Source: Tillus elongatus
Lineage: Eukaryota; Arthropoda; Insecta; Coleoptera; Cleridae
Direction: 5' to 3'
DNA length: 64,000 bases
Assembly: GCA_964006375.1 (NCBI GenBank)
Contig: OZ023267.1
Coordinates: 17,555,971-17,619,970, forward strand
Shown: positions 1 to 11,609 of the stretch, one piece after another
Layout: each line of letters starts with the position of its first letter
Position numbering within the stretch: position 1 is the first letter of the stretch
Notes under the pieces: model-generated
The model's database searches: none
What the model was told of the DNA's origin: nothing
The model's input: the letters and a program-made list of their open reading frames with translations, nothing else
Position numbers and translations under genes: made by a program

Positions 1-1035
1 ATATGTCAAAAACCTAAACCTTGTGTATTATTTATATCTATTTGAATTTTACGCTATAAAAAGAAAAATAAAAATTTTGTAACGGTACTGACACCTATTG
101 ATGTTTGTATTTATTCCACCGTATTGTGGCACTTAGTCAATAGACACAGAATTCCACGATGACTATCAGTTACAGCCAAGATGGCCCCCCTGCCTCTGCA
201 AGTATCTTGAATTTGTCGTACAAAACCAAAGCACAGTTTGTACGATTAGATTTCTTTGTTTCTGTTTTATGTACTTATTTTTAGCGAGTTTTATTACTCC
301 TTTTATTTTTATTTTTACACTACTCACTCAGACTATTGCCCCTGCTGCCTCTCCTGTATTTGCTGAGTCGGACTATCGGATCAGCGACCCTGTTGATTTT
401 TGTATCTTGTAGTCTAAACTTTCTTCTCTTACTACTATCTCTTTTCAAACCCCTGCTATCTGAATTTTCAAACTATATCCTTATTACCAAAAATTCCCAT
501 CTAATAATTTAATAATAATTTCAATCTTTTTTCATATCAAAAATTTTCAATCTGATAATTTTATATAAATTTTCCCCTCTGTTTATTATTTTTCTTCGTA
601 ACCAGCGTAACTAATTAAAAAACTGCTATCTGCCTTCTTGCAAATCAAGATTATAACAAATTTTTATACAACAATCCTCTTATTACCATTATCACTAGGG
701 ATACCTAAGTTGAATTGTTGTTGGTCCTTGACAGATTAGCTAACCAACATTTTACAATTTCTGTCAGTTTGACATGTGGTTCTCTTCTGTCAACCTAACT
801 ATAATTTTGTTGTCGGTTTGACGTTTGTCCTAAATAAAAACAGCTGACTTACATTTAGGTTATGACATTTCATACAATAATATTCTTAAACCTAGTACAA
901 TAACAACTTACATTTCCTAAAACTACGTTAACAAACATCATTTTAAATTACATAACAGCTAGTAAACAACAATAATAAATACAACATATTTACATTCTCA
1001 AGAGTTTTTAGAGTTTATACACATAGATACTTTAT
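1..1035. other. AT-rich sequence, no gene seen
   Basis: I see no coding region, RNA gene or recognisable repeat here. The stretch ends where the left terminal inverted repeat of the first transposon begins. Confidence 0.5.
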
Positions 1036-1070
1036 ATATCGTCGCCTTAGAAAGAAAAACTCGTATCTCA
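1036..1070 (-). repeat. Left terminal inverted repeat (35 bp)
   Basis: The reverse complement reads TGAGATACGAG, then TTTTTC, TTCTAAG and CGACGATAT outward. It pairs with 4892..4926, with three mismatches and no gaps. One copy of the element's 12-mer lies inside the repeat. Confidence 0.75.
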
Positions 1071-1335
1071 GAAAATGCAAATTTTACAGGAGGCGAAAAA
1101 AAGTGATTTTGGGAAATATTAAGTAAGATTTGAATAATTTGAAGTACACATGACTTAATATTATTCATTTTCTGATTATTCATGTGCTTAACAGAAGTTT
1201 GCCTTTTCTTGTCATATTGAAAATCGATTTACGTGGTTTTACAATTTGTGATTACAAGATATAAGTGCTTTTCATATTTAACGTTGATATACGTGGTTTA
1301 ACTTCTAGTGGTCCGAAAGGACATACGAGGTTTTC
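1054..1335. repeat. Left subterminal array of TACGWGGTTTTC motifs
   Basis: Four copies are seen: about 1055..1066 (minus, inside the TIR, one base changed), 1230..1240 (plus), 1290..1300 (plus, last base changed) and 1324..1335 (plus, exact TACGAGGTTTTC). The same word recurs eight times near the other end of the element. Repeated short words confined to the two ends of a DNA transposon are usually transposase-binding sites; that role is inferred here. Confidence 0.65.
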
Positions 1336-1683
1336 ATCTTTATAATGAAATTGATCAGAACTACATTGATTGATTTTATTAATTTAACTAATTAATTTTC
1401 AAGTTTCATTTCATCATGTAATATCTACCGAGGTTGACAAAATATTTGCAAGGCTCAAAAGTTGTTGCACAAGTGTTCAATGTGTTTCAATTAATACAAA
1501 ACTTTGTTTATTTGATGTTTTTAAAAAAAAATCTGGTTTATCATGATGAATATCAAAATATAATGGCAGATTATTATTGTATAGTGTATGATTTCAATAT
1601 AATTTCATAGTCATTTTAAATTTAATCAGTTCAAGCATAGGATAGGATACAATAAAAGCCAAGACTGAGATCAGAAAAAGTGT

Positions 1684-1689
1684 TTTATT
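1684..1689 (-). promoter_or_regulatory. Polyadenylation signal AATAAA for the transposase-like gene
   Basis: On the minus strand AATAAA lies 36 bases beyond the TAA stop at 1725..1727, a normal distance for a eukaryotic 3' end. Confidence 0.5.
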
Positions 1690-1724
1690 AGAAAATAAAA
1701 AATTTCTTTGATTTACATTTTACC

Positions 1725-4274
1725 TTAAATCTTTACATTTACTGGAATGATGCAACAACAAGTTCCTTTGTCACATAATTTGTTTTCAGCGTTTGACATG
1801 TGAGGTAATGCATCATAGTAGCTGTGAACTTGTCGTGGAAGCACGGATTTCATTTCCTGTAGATGCTTAAATTTGACTGCTTGGAGTGGAATTTTGTTTT
1901 CATATAAGCATCCGACTGTAGTCTCACTTGATATATTTTTCAACCTTCTAGGGAGATTTGAAAAATCTTCGTTGAAGTCTAATTTTACCTGAATATTTCC
2001 ATCAGGTGTATATTTTATACATTTGAGATTAGTTACAACTGGGTCACCTTTCTTTTGTCCAGGTCTGATGGATGTTACGAACTTCAAATCACTGAATTTC
2101 TTGAAAAAAGTATGTTCTAGATATTGCACTTTGAATGGTGCTGGATGAATTCTTGCTGTTCTGCAAGCTTCAATGTAGGCAACTGGAGAATAAATCTCAC
2201 GATTTTTTATTTTTCTTTCAATGCAACTATGCATAGCGTCACACTCCATCTGGGTGTGTCCCTTTTCTAAAAATTTTTGAGTAATAACGATACCTAATTT
2301 CTTTGAAATCAGAAGAAGTGTGTTAGCCATGATAGTGTTCCGGTTTTGGTATGTACAACCGTCACTATATATAATAATATTGTTACCATTCTCCACCTCA
2401 TTTATAATAAAGTTATACAGAATGCTTGCGAATTCATCAGCATTCAGTTCCCCCTCAGTTTCGTCCCACAAATAACAGTAGCCAGCCCCTGTTTTCAGAT
2501 CATACAAAGTAAAGTTGTGCACTTTTAGTTTAGTGCGATAGTATAGCGCCGACGCTTTTAGGGATGGGCAAAGTAAAACGGCCTGTAAGTCCATTGTGAA
2601 TACTGATGTATTATTGTCATCGCTAGTCTTATCGCTCTCTTTTTGCTTTCTTGCCTCATCTTTTCTTCTAATGTGCTCTTTAAATTCTTCTTCTGATACA
2701 TTTCCGCTTTTATAAGCACAGCAAGTGTCGCACTGGTCTTTTTTGGGGCTAAACAATGCTAAGTTGAACTCATCAAAAACAGAGTAGAAAGTAAAAATGG
2801 ATGTTACAGGGTTATCTTTGTTTAGAGATTTACAGAAATCTTTATATAGCCGGAACAGTTCTGCCTTTGATTGCCACCTAGGCTCAAGATAAAGTTTTGT
2901 TGAACTCTTCCGACAATAATGAGATTCAAGCTTAGGCAGGCTTTCAAAAAAATCTGATAAAAGTTTTCTAACTCTGTCGGTCTGAGGTCTCCTTGGTGAG
3001 ACTTCTTTTCCATTGCTTTTTTTATGTGTTCTTGCGTTCTGTGCATTGTTTTCAGAATCATTTTGTTCTGGTAACTTTGATACCCAATCATGTACCGCCC
3101 ACTCTCCAATGCTGAGTGTAGATAGGAACATCCTTTTGCATACTTTAACACGCTCGCCAGCTTCATCCGGTTTCAAATAGTAGACAAAAGAATAATGGCG
3201 CCGTGAAGCTCCTGCAGCTTCAACTGTTCGCTGTGCCACAGGTCTCTTGTCAACTAAGCCGTTTATGAAAACTTGTTTCTCACCATGGTTCAACCTATAA
3301 AATTGTTTGAAGATCTTCTCTCTCATACTGTCAACAATCTTTGCACAGCCAAAGCCTCTCAAGTTTTTTTCCACACATGAACAACGGCTCTTCATGATTT
3401 TTTTTGGCCTCTTCACATCGAAAACAGCTTTACCTGCTTCAGTTTTACGTCTACCAAAATACTCTAGTCCTTGAGACCTCTTTAGTTTATTATCATTTGC
3501 GATCCACGATTCTTTGTTGCCTTTTCCTCTTTTAGCTCTTTTACGTTGGGAGGAAATTTCCTTGCTATAAGTATGGTCTTCAGGCACATCACTTTCATCT
3601 CCCGAGGGTATGTAATCCTCATCTTCATGATTAACTCTTTCGGGCACTCTGTCAATTTCTCCTACGTTCGCAATATTAGTTTCCATTAGAGTCACACTGT
3701 TTTCAACATCAACTACAGGCAGAGTATCTAGGTCTAAGTAGTTTGCAACTAAGTTTGAGTTCGAAGTTGACAATAAACTATTTTCTTTGAAATTGCTTTC
3801 AGCTTTCGGCTGTTCTGGGATTTCATCGAATATAATACAGTTGGTTAGGTCTCTTAAAATGCCGGGGTTACCATCATTCGGTTCCAAGACAAAGCTGTTG
3901 TCATCTTCATTTGGAACTAAAATGTAATTAGATATGGTTGGAACTATGTTGTCATCTGTATGTTTAGGAAGAGTGGAATCCTCAGTGGAAGTAACATCTT
4001 CAATGTAGGTAGCTTGATTTGTATCTGATATATCAATGATTTTTTCGCCATCTGTAATGAATGAATTCAGTAAAAACAGAACGTTTTGTTACCAATAATA
4101 TAAATTACTATCAAGTACTAGTATAGTATTACATAGAAAACATGTGCCCCTACATTAAACATTATGTTCCATGATAATTCATCACTTACCTTTTTTTCTC
4201 ACATCTCTGTTAGAACGTGATGCTTGGTTCAAAGCCAACTCTAATATCAATTTAGTTCGACTGAATTGACTCAT
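1725..4274 (-). CDS. Transposase-like protein, two exons, 803 aa
   Basis: Exon 1 is 4274..4190 (ATG, 28 codons plus one base) and exon 2 is 4051..1725. Joining them at GT...AG keeps one open frame of 803 codons. Without the intron the frame would begin at TTG, so the upstream exon decides the start. Residues 1-230 are acidic and basic, low in complexity, with a KRAKRGKG patch that could be a nuclear signal. A CxC...C cluster (252, 254, 264) precedes a conserved block with RPVAQRT and SRRHYSFVYYL. A second Cys cluster, QCDTCC, is near 469-473. The candidate catalytic residues are D516 (TMDLQ), D592 (YSDGC) and E631 or D633 (GHTQMECD), an RNase H-fold DDE pattern. The C-terminus is Cys-rich. 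Many insect genomes carry unnamed proteins with these blocks. The position between TIRs and binding-site-like arrays supports a transposase. A domesticated gene is the alternative. Confidence 0.78.
4052..4189 (-). other. Intron of the transposase-like gene (138 bp)
   Basis: The donor is G|GTAAGTGAT (4190/4189) and the acceptor is TTCATTACAG|ATGGC (4052/4051), both close to consensus. Splicing in phase 1 joins the small ATG exon to the long exon without a stop. Confidence 0.7.
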
Positions 4275-4409
4275 AATTTCGCTCTCTGAAAAGATATCAA
4301 TCATACATAATAGGTTTTGAACTGTTATACATGCCTCGAGATCGCTTATTAGGTTTTATTTTATCAACAACTAAAATATTTCGTTTGCTATTATATTGGC
4401 GTTTGCAAA

Positions 4410-4908
4410 GAAAACCTCGTAATTCAAGGCTGAAGGCTATTGGTGCATATAGATACCCCAATATCAACACACGCATGATAAGTATGAATACCACGTATAT
4501 TTGAATTAAGAGGTTTTCATTCTTAGTCAGTCGGACCTAACCTCAAATACAAGGTTTTCACATTCAGTCTTAATGTTTTGGTGGTACAATTACAAGGAAT
4601 GGTAACTAATATCACAACTGAAAGACAAACCAATATAAATATACTTACTTAGTAATATTACTTGTATGCTTTAGCTGCAAAAAACACCTCAAAAATCACT
4701 GAAACACCTGCAGAAAAGTTCACAAGTTATACGTGGTTTTCTCACTTGACTCAGTTGCCTAGCGATATACGTGGTTTCTATTTTCGTCTCTAGAGGGCAG
4801 CACGCAAGTCATTATTTTATAACGGCTTGCGAATAGATGAGATACAAGGTTTTCTATACAATAATGCAATAAAATAATTTTAGATTTTTTTTGAGATACG
4901 AGGTTTTC
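4410..4908. repeat. Right subterminal array of TACGWGGTTTTC motifs
   Basis: Eight copies: 4410..4421 (minus), 4489..4499 (minus, partial), 4507..4518, 4548..4559, 4730..4741, 4768..4778, 4843..4854 and 4897..4908 (plus; the last lies in the TIR). The variants are TACGAGG, TACGTGG, TACAAGG and TAAGAGG followed by TTTTC or TTTC. The nearest four lie 136-285 bases upstream of the transposase ATG, so binding could also regulate the gene; that is inference. Confidence 0.68.
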
Positions 4909-4926
4909 ATTCTAAGCCGACGATAT
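4892..4926 (+). repeat. Right terminal inverted repeat (35 bp)
   Basis: It reads TGAGATACGAG, then GTTTTC, ATTCTAAG and CCGACGATAT outward, matching the left end at 32 of 35 positions. Confidence 0.75.
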
Positions 4927-5198
4927 GTTATATCACTGCCTGCAGTCCATTCTGTCTTTGATATAACTTTCACTCCTTATAAACTAATTTTACCATTGCC
5001 CTATTTTCTCTGACACATACATATCTGTGAAATTTAGTTTCTCCATGTGCATAAACATTGCATACACCAAAGGTAAGTTCTTGTTTGTGTTTAGTATGAT
5101 TTGTTTTAGGCTTTGTATGGGGTGTTTTAAAGAGTGTGTTGTTGGCTTGTATGTATGTGTATATATGTATATGTGACCCCCTTATAGAGACCATATCA

Positions 5199-5279
<81 letters not shown>

Positions 5280-5396
5280 TTAATATACTAGATTATAGGG
5301 GGCCTAGTTAGCGCTCATTTGAAGACATTTAATCAAAATTCAAAAGTCGGGCTCTCCTCATTAGTGATTTTTTTAAAGAAAATTCACTTAAAAAAG
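5199..5396 (-). repeat. Helentron-like (HINE) fragment: TA array plus 5' end block
   Basis: A (TA)n run and a GTAT run (5199..5280) are followed by the family's 5' block in reverse orientation (GCGCTCATTTGAAG, then CAAAAGTCGGG, CTCCTCATTAGTGA), ending in the hairpin arm AAATTCACTT. Its 3' half is missing. Confidence 0.5.
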
Positions 5397-6229
<833 letters not shown>

Positions 6230-6284
6230 ACACACATATGTAGGGCGACGAAAGATATATCTGTAGTTACGTATCTTAATTGTA

Positions 6285-6600
6285 CTAAATGTTCTTTGAA
6301 TCTAATTCCAATGATCTTTTTGTTTGTCCGAAGTATTTAAGATCACAATCTTTACAATTTATTTCATAACTTTCCGACATTTTGGCCGTACTATCCTTGT
6401 ATTTTGGGTTACCTAGCAAGTTTTTTAAAGTATTTTTTGCCGAAAATATTAGTTGCAAATTAGCTGTTTTGAAAATTCTACCTAGACCCCTCGTAGTTCG
6501 GGGTTCAAATGTGAGCAAACAAAGTTTTTTTCGGCTTTATCTCTTCTAAAAGTCGTTGATTTCGCTTATATTTTCTTTGTTTTCTGTTTGTTAATTAATT
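6285..6600 (-). pseudogene. Penelope-like element fragment, GIY-YIG endonuclease region
   Basis: The minus-strand frame contains LKNLLGNPKYKD followed by [25 protein letters not shown] sequence. This matches the GIY-YIG endonuclease at the C-terminus of Penelope-like retroelements, whose usual form is GIYEI...C..C...YIGQT.R. Here GIY has become ESY and YIG has become YFG, so the catalytic motif is damaged. Upstream, the linker that normally joins RT to endonuclease is partly readable in another frame up to about 6600. No RT domain is attached. The piece abuts a TA array on its 3' side. Confidence 0.62.
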
Positions 6601-6620
6601 TCTCCACTAGGCAAGCAATG

Positions 6621-6716
<96 letters not shown>

Positions 6717-7003
6717 GTATATGTATACATATCCATACGATAAATAATATTAATAGCTTGGATGAGTTCGTTAGCCAGTTCTTGGACCAGTTTTTTTAAA
6801 TTAATTTTTCTGAAAAAAAAAAAAAATTGCATCTCCACAAATAACCAAGTCATTTTGATAAAATTTGGTGCGTATGTTGCCCTCGTAAATACTTTTTACA
6901 TACCAAAACTCAACTTTCTAGGTTTGTAGAAAATTGAGTTATACAAATTAGAAGCATTTAATAAAAATTCGCTACCATAGCGCACTTTCTGCGTCCTGAA
7001 TTT
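6621..7003 (+). repeat. Helentron-like (HINE) 3' half with TA array
   Basis: A TA array (6621..6710) is followed by the family's internal block (AGCTTGGATGAGTTCGTTAG, CTTTCTAGGTTTGTAGAAAA) and then the 3' end CTACCATAGCGCAC...CTGCGTCC. Confidence 0.55.
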
Positions 7004-7029
7004 TAATATTTAGCACCTGCCTTGTAACA

Positions 7030-7360
7030 TATTCATGTACCCAACCAATAACTCAAAAAGTAATTCCCCGATTTTGATGAAACTCGACGTCTATCTTTCT
7101 TTTAGCAATATCTTGGATGCGTTCGTTATCCAGCCCGATCGGACCAGTTTTTCTAAAAACAAATGTTTGATTTTTCCACCAAAAAAAATTGGTATCAAAA
7201 ATAACAAAGCTATTTTGATGAAATTCGGTAGATATGTTGCACTGGTAAAGGCCTTACCACATACCAAAATTCAACTTTCTAGGTTTATAGGAAGTTCAGT
7301 TAATCAAATTTGAAGCATTTAATGAAATTTCGCTACCATAACGCACATTCTGCAGATTTA
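7030..7360 (+). repeat. Second HINE 3' half in tandem
   Basis: It repeats the internal block of the preceding copy (AATAACTCAAAAAGTAAT, CGATTTTGATGAAACTCG) and ends at CTACCATAACGCACATTCTGC. No TA array lies between the two copies. Confidence 0.5.
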
Positions 7361-8769
7361 ATTTTTAATAAAGGTCAAAGTTTATAAAAAATATTTCTAC
7401 GCTAACGTACTTTCTGCTTTAGGATCGTAATACCGAAATATATTGATGTTTCGTAACAAAAAAACGTTCTAGAAACATTTTGACTCTTGAAAAATATTCA
7501 AAGATTAAAATCGATAAACGTGATGTTTTTTGTTAACTAAAAGTATATTGATTTAAAAACATGATTTTTGCACTCACCTACACATGTTCAAAAAATTATT
7601 ATCAGCAAATTATAACGTAATGCCAAAACAATGTTCACTTAACAACTGAACAGCGGTGGGTTTAAAACATTGCTACTAGAAATTCAAAATTCATAGAATT
7701 TATTGATACAACCCACAGTTTTTTTGCTGGCATAAGGCGTTTATTTTCCGGTCGTTGATAAAATTATTTATTTGTTCCCCTCCGGCGTTGGCGGTGCTAC
7801 ATTAAACATTTATAACTAAAAAAGACCTATGAGTATCATACGTGTTGAGAAATGTAATACAGAAATGAAGTGAATATACATCGTTCACGTAGAAAAAAAG
7901 GGTACTGGAAATTTAAACAATTCACCTTGACAGTTCTTTCTCTGGCTGGGTAGAATTTTGTATTAAATACGTTTCATTTTCCCCAAAGAATGCTGTGTGG
8001 ACTTTTGTAATAGAATAACGTATCTAAAAATATCATACACTTTCTGTTGAGTATATAAATGTGTATGCAAAAAACTTTTCAAAACAAGCTTTTATTTTTG
8101 TGTCCTGAAATGAAAGAAATAGTGATATTGTTTTTATTGGCGCAGTTCTATGTTGAATTAGTTTTCTTAAAAGCTTTTTGTTGGGAGAGTGCTATGTTAA
8201 ATTATTTATTTTAAAAGCGCGTGGCACGCGATAAGTTTATATATGCGTTAATTTTGGTTAACAGTGATTTAGGTAAGTACTCGTATCTAAGTACATACGT
8301 GTTTTTCTCTTTTATATTTTTATGGGATGTTTTTTGCTGGTTATCTAACATAGACGTTTTATTAGTTCACAAATTTTTGTTTAATACTCGGGCGCCAACA
8401 CCAAGGTGATCATTAAATGCAGTTGATCATCTGCCGGAGAGTTTTACCTACAGGTTACACCTCCTTACTAATCTGCTGGATGCATTGCAGCTCAGGCCAA
8501 GGTAAATTTCAGTAAATACAGTGAAGTCTAACTGAACAAAAAGGCAGAATGGAACTTTCCACTTTCTTAGGTGTCCCTGTTTCCTCTGTGTCGAGCTGTC
8601 TTCAGCAGCTAATATTTTGGACTGGGGCGGTGGGGATTAATAATCCGTCGTCTATTTACATTACTTGATTTTCACTTTGGTGATTATCTACAGGCTTGAG
8701 TTAAATTATAATTGACTCTTAAATATACTAAAACATTAATTTGCTATCAGCAAAATAAATAACAAAATT
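7361..8769. other. No gene seen
   Basis: AT-rich. Short open frames here have no recognisable content. Confidence 0.4.
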
Positions 8770-10132
8770 ACGTAAGCAGTGGTAGGCGAAGTGGGAGATA
8801 GATATGCGGTGTATAGCTCTCTTCTGAATGGAGTCCAGAATAACGAGTGTAGAAGCGGCAGTGGCACCCCAGATGTGGGAGCAGTATTCGAGGTTTGGCC
8901 TTATTTGTGAAGTATATCAGGTATAGAGATTAGCTGGTGAAAAGTATTTGCGAGTCCGGAAGAGGAAACCTAATTTATTATTAGCCGCTTTTGCAATTGA
9001 TTTTGTTGCCAATTGAGATTTCGATCTACAGAAATTCCAACAAGAGAAAAGGACTCATTACTTTGAATAACTTGGTTGCTCATTGTGATGGGTCTAGAGC
9101 TGATGTATCTCTTATGAGATAGAAAGCAAGACTGAGATTTGGTGGAGTTGATTGTACAAGATTTCTACTTCCCCAGTCTAATTTCTTTTGGAGATACACA
9201 GAGACAGAACGCTCCATGAGTCTGCGATCCTCATCTAATTGGGATAAAGAGACAGGCTTAGAGTATTGTATATTTGAGTGGAGTGTGCTGTCATCCGCGT
9301 AACTGTGAACTGGGTTGGATGTGCTAGAAAGGAGGTCATTGATGTGGAGAAGAAACAAAGTAGGGGCTAAAGCTGAACCTTGAGGTACTCCTGCATTAAT
9401 TGAATACAGTTTAGAGGAATGGCCATTCACGACAACAGAAATGCTCCGGTTGGAAAGGAAATTTGCTGTCCAGGTACAGAGTTTTGGTGGTAGGCTATAG
9501 GCCAGAAGTTTATTACGCAGCTCTGAGTGCCAGACCTGGTCGAATGCTTTGGATATGTCTAGAGCGCCAATCTGGGATTCGCCGTATAGTTCCATAGACT
9601 TGTTCCAAAAACGGGTGACAAAGGAACGAAGGTCGGCAGTTGATCTGCGCTGACGGAATCCATACTGCCTGTCGTGGATTAGACTGTGTTTTACAAGAAA
9701 CTTTAGTAATTCGGTGTTTATATACTTTTCCATCACTTTAGAGACGACTGAAAGGAGATAAATAGGCCTGTAGTTGGTAGGAAGCGCTTTGGATCCTTTC
9801 TTGGGGATGGGTTGTACCAGAGCAGTTTCCAGTTACGAGCGAATATGCTTCTATTGTAAGATGTCTGAAACAGACGAGCCAGGACAGGAGCAAGTTCTGG
9901 TGCGCATTTTGGTGGCAATTGCTGGGATTTCGTCAAGGCCAGAGGCTTTCCTGGTATTAAGAGAAGATGGCATCTTTCATACCTTTTTAGTTTTTTAAAT
10001 GATATACGTTATTTTATGCACGACATTGGGGACTGTTGGTGGTTGAACATTTGGAGGTGGGTTGAGAGTAGAAATGCCGGCGAACATTGAGGCAAAAACT
10101 TCAGCCTTGCCCAGGGCGGTAGAAATAATTTC
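8770..10132 (-). mobile_element. Non-LTR retrotransposon copy A (CR1/Jockey-like), truncated
   Basis: The minus strand encodes a reverse transcriptase. The main open part (9736..9080, 218 codons) has the fingers motif YGFRQRRSTAD, LDISKAFDQVWH with the first catalytic Asp, NAGVPQGSALAPTLFLLHIND, and the catalytic YADD box. The adjoining upstream frame (9936..9733) carries the RT start region around CAPELAPVLARLFQTSYNR. The sequence toward 8770 continues the thumb and C-terminal region in broken frames. No RNase H or endonuclease is present. The 5' end is cut at about 10132, where a mariner fragment begins. Frameshifts and stops make it inactive. Clade assignment rests on the RT motifs and the lack of RNase H. 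Confidence 0.8.
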
Positions 10133-10380
10133 CCGTTGCAAAATCTACTGGAGCTTGGTTGGGAAGTCATTACACATCCACACTATTCTGCAGATTTTAT
10201 CCTATTAGATTTCCATTTCTTTCGTTCTCTATCGAAGAACATATGCGAAAGTTTTTTAACGACTGCGGGAGCTTCAGAATTGGCTTGCAAATTTCCTCAA
10301 TTCAGAATTACCAGATTTTTTAGGCGCTAAATAAAAGAAACGCCACATTGACAAGAATTAATTGTAAATAATCGAGGATT
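10133..10380 (+). pseudogene. mariner transposase C-terminal fragment
   Basis: The frame 10136..10330 reads LELGWEVITHPHYSADFILLDFHFFRSL, a decayed form of the mariner ending HPPYSPDLAPSDYHLF, which carries the third catalytic Asp. The upstream catalytic domain is absent. The junction with the 5' end of LINE copy A is abrupt. Confidence 0.7.
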
Positions 10381-11537
<1,157 letters not shown>

Positions 11538-11609
11538 ACGGGGCTATATTCGGGATAAGGTAACTTATTTTCCCTAGTATGGGGAGTTTGTGTGCTAATC
11601 TTATCAATA

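Larger units (their letters stand above)
1036..4927 (-). mobile_element. Possibly intact DNA transposon with 35-bp TIRs and a two-exon transposase-like gene
   Basis: Seen: 35-bp terminal inverted repeats (1036..1070 and 4892..4926) with 32 of 35 matches, reading ATATCGTCG inward from each end. Subterminal zones of about 620-650 bp on both sides carry repeated 12-mers, and a single minus-strand gene fills the middle. The word TTAT lies next to both ends (1032..1035 and 4928..4931) and could be a 4-bp target duplication, but the two ends differ by one base, so the exact boundary is open. Inferred: an autonomous cut-and-paste element. The open reading frame is unbroken, unlike every other element in the window, which suggests recent activity or selection. 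The superfamily is not certain. A Sola-like assignment is possible (4-bp duplications are typical of that group) but unproven. Confidence 0.72.

Noticed and set aside
1725..3887. TTG as the start of the transposase-like protein
   Set aside because: Eukaryotic genes rarely start at TTG, and an in-frame ATG exon with good splice sites lies upstream.
4297..4494. 65-codon reverse frame upstream of the transposase gene
   Set aside because: It lies within the subterminal motif array, has no recognisable content, and the spliced gene starts elsewhere.
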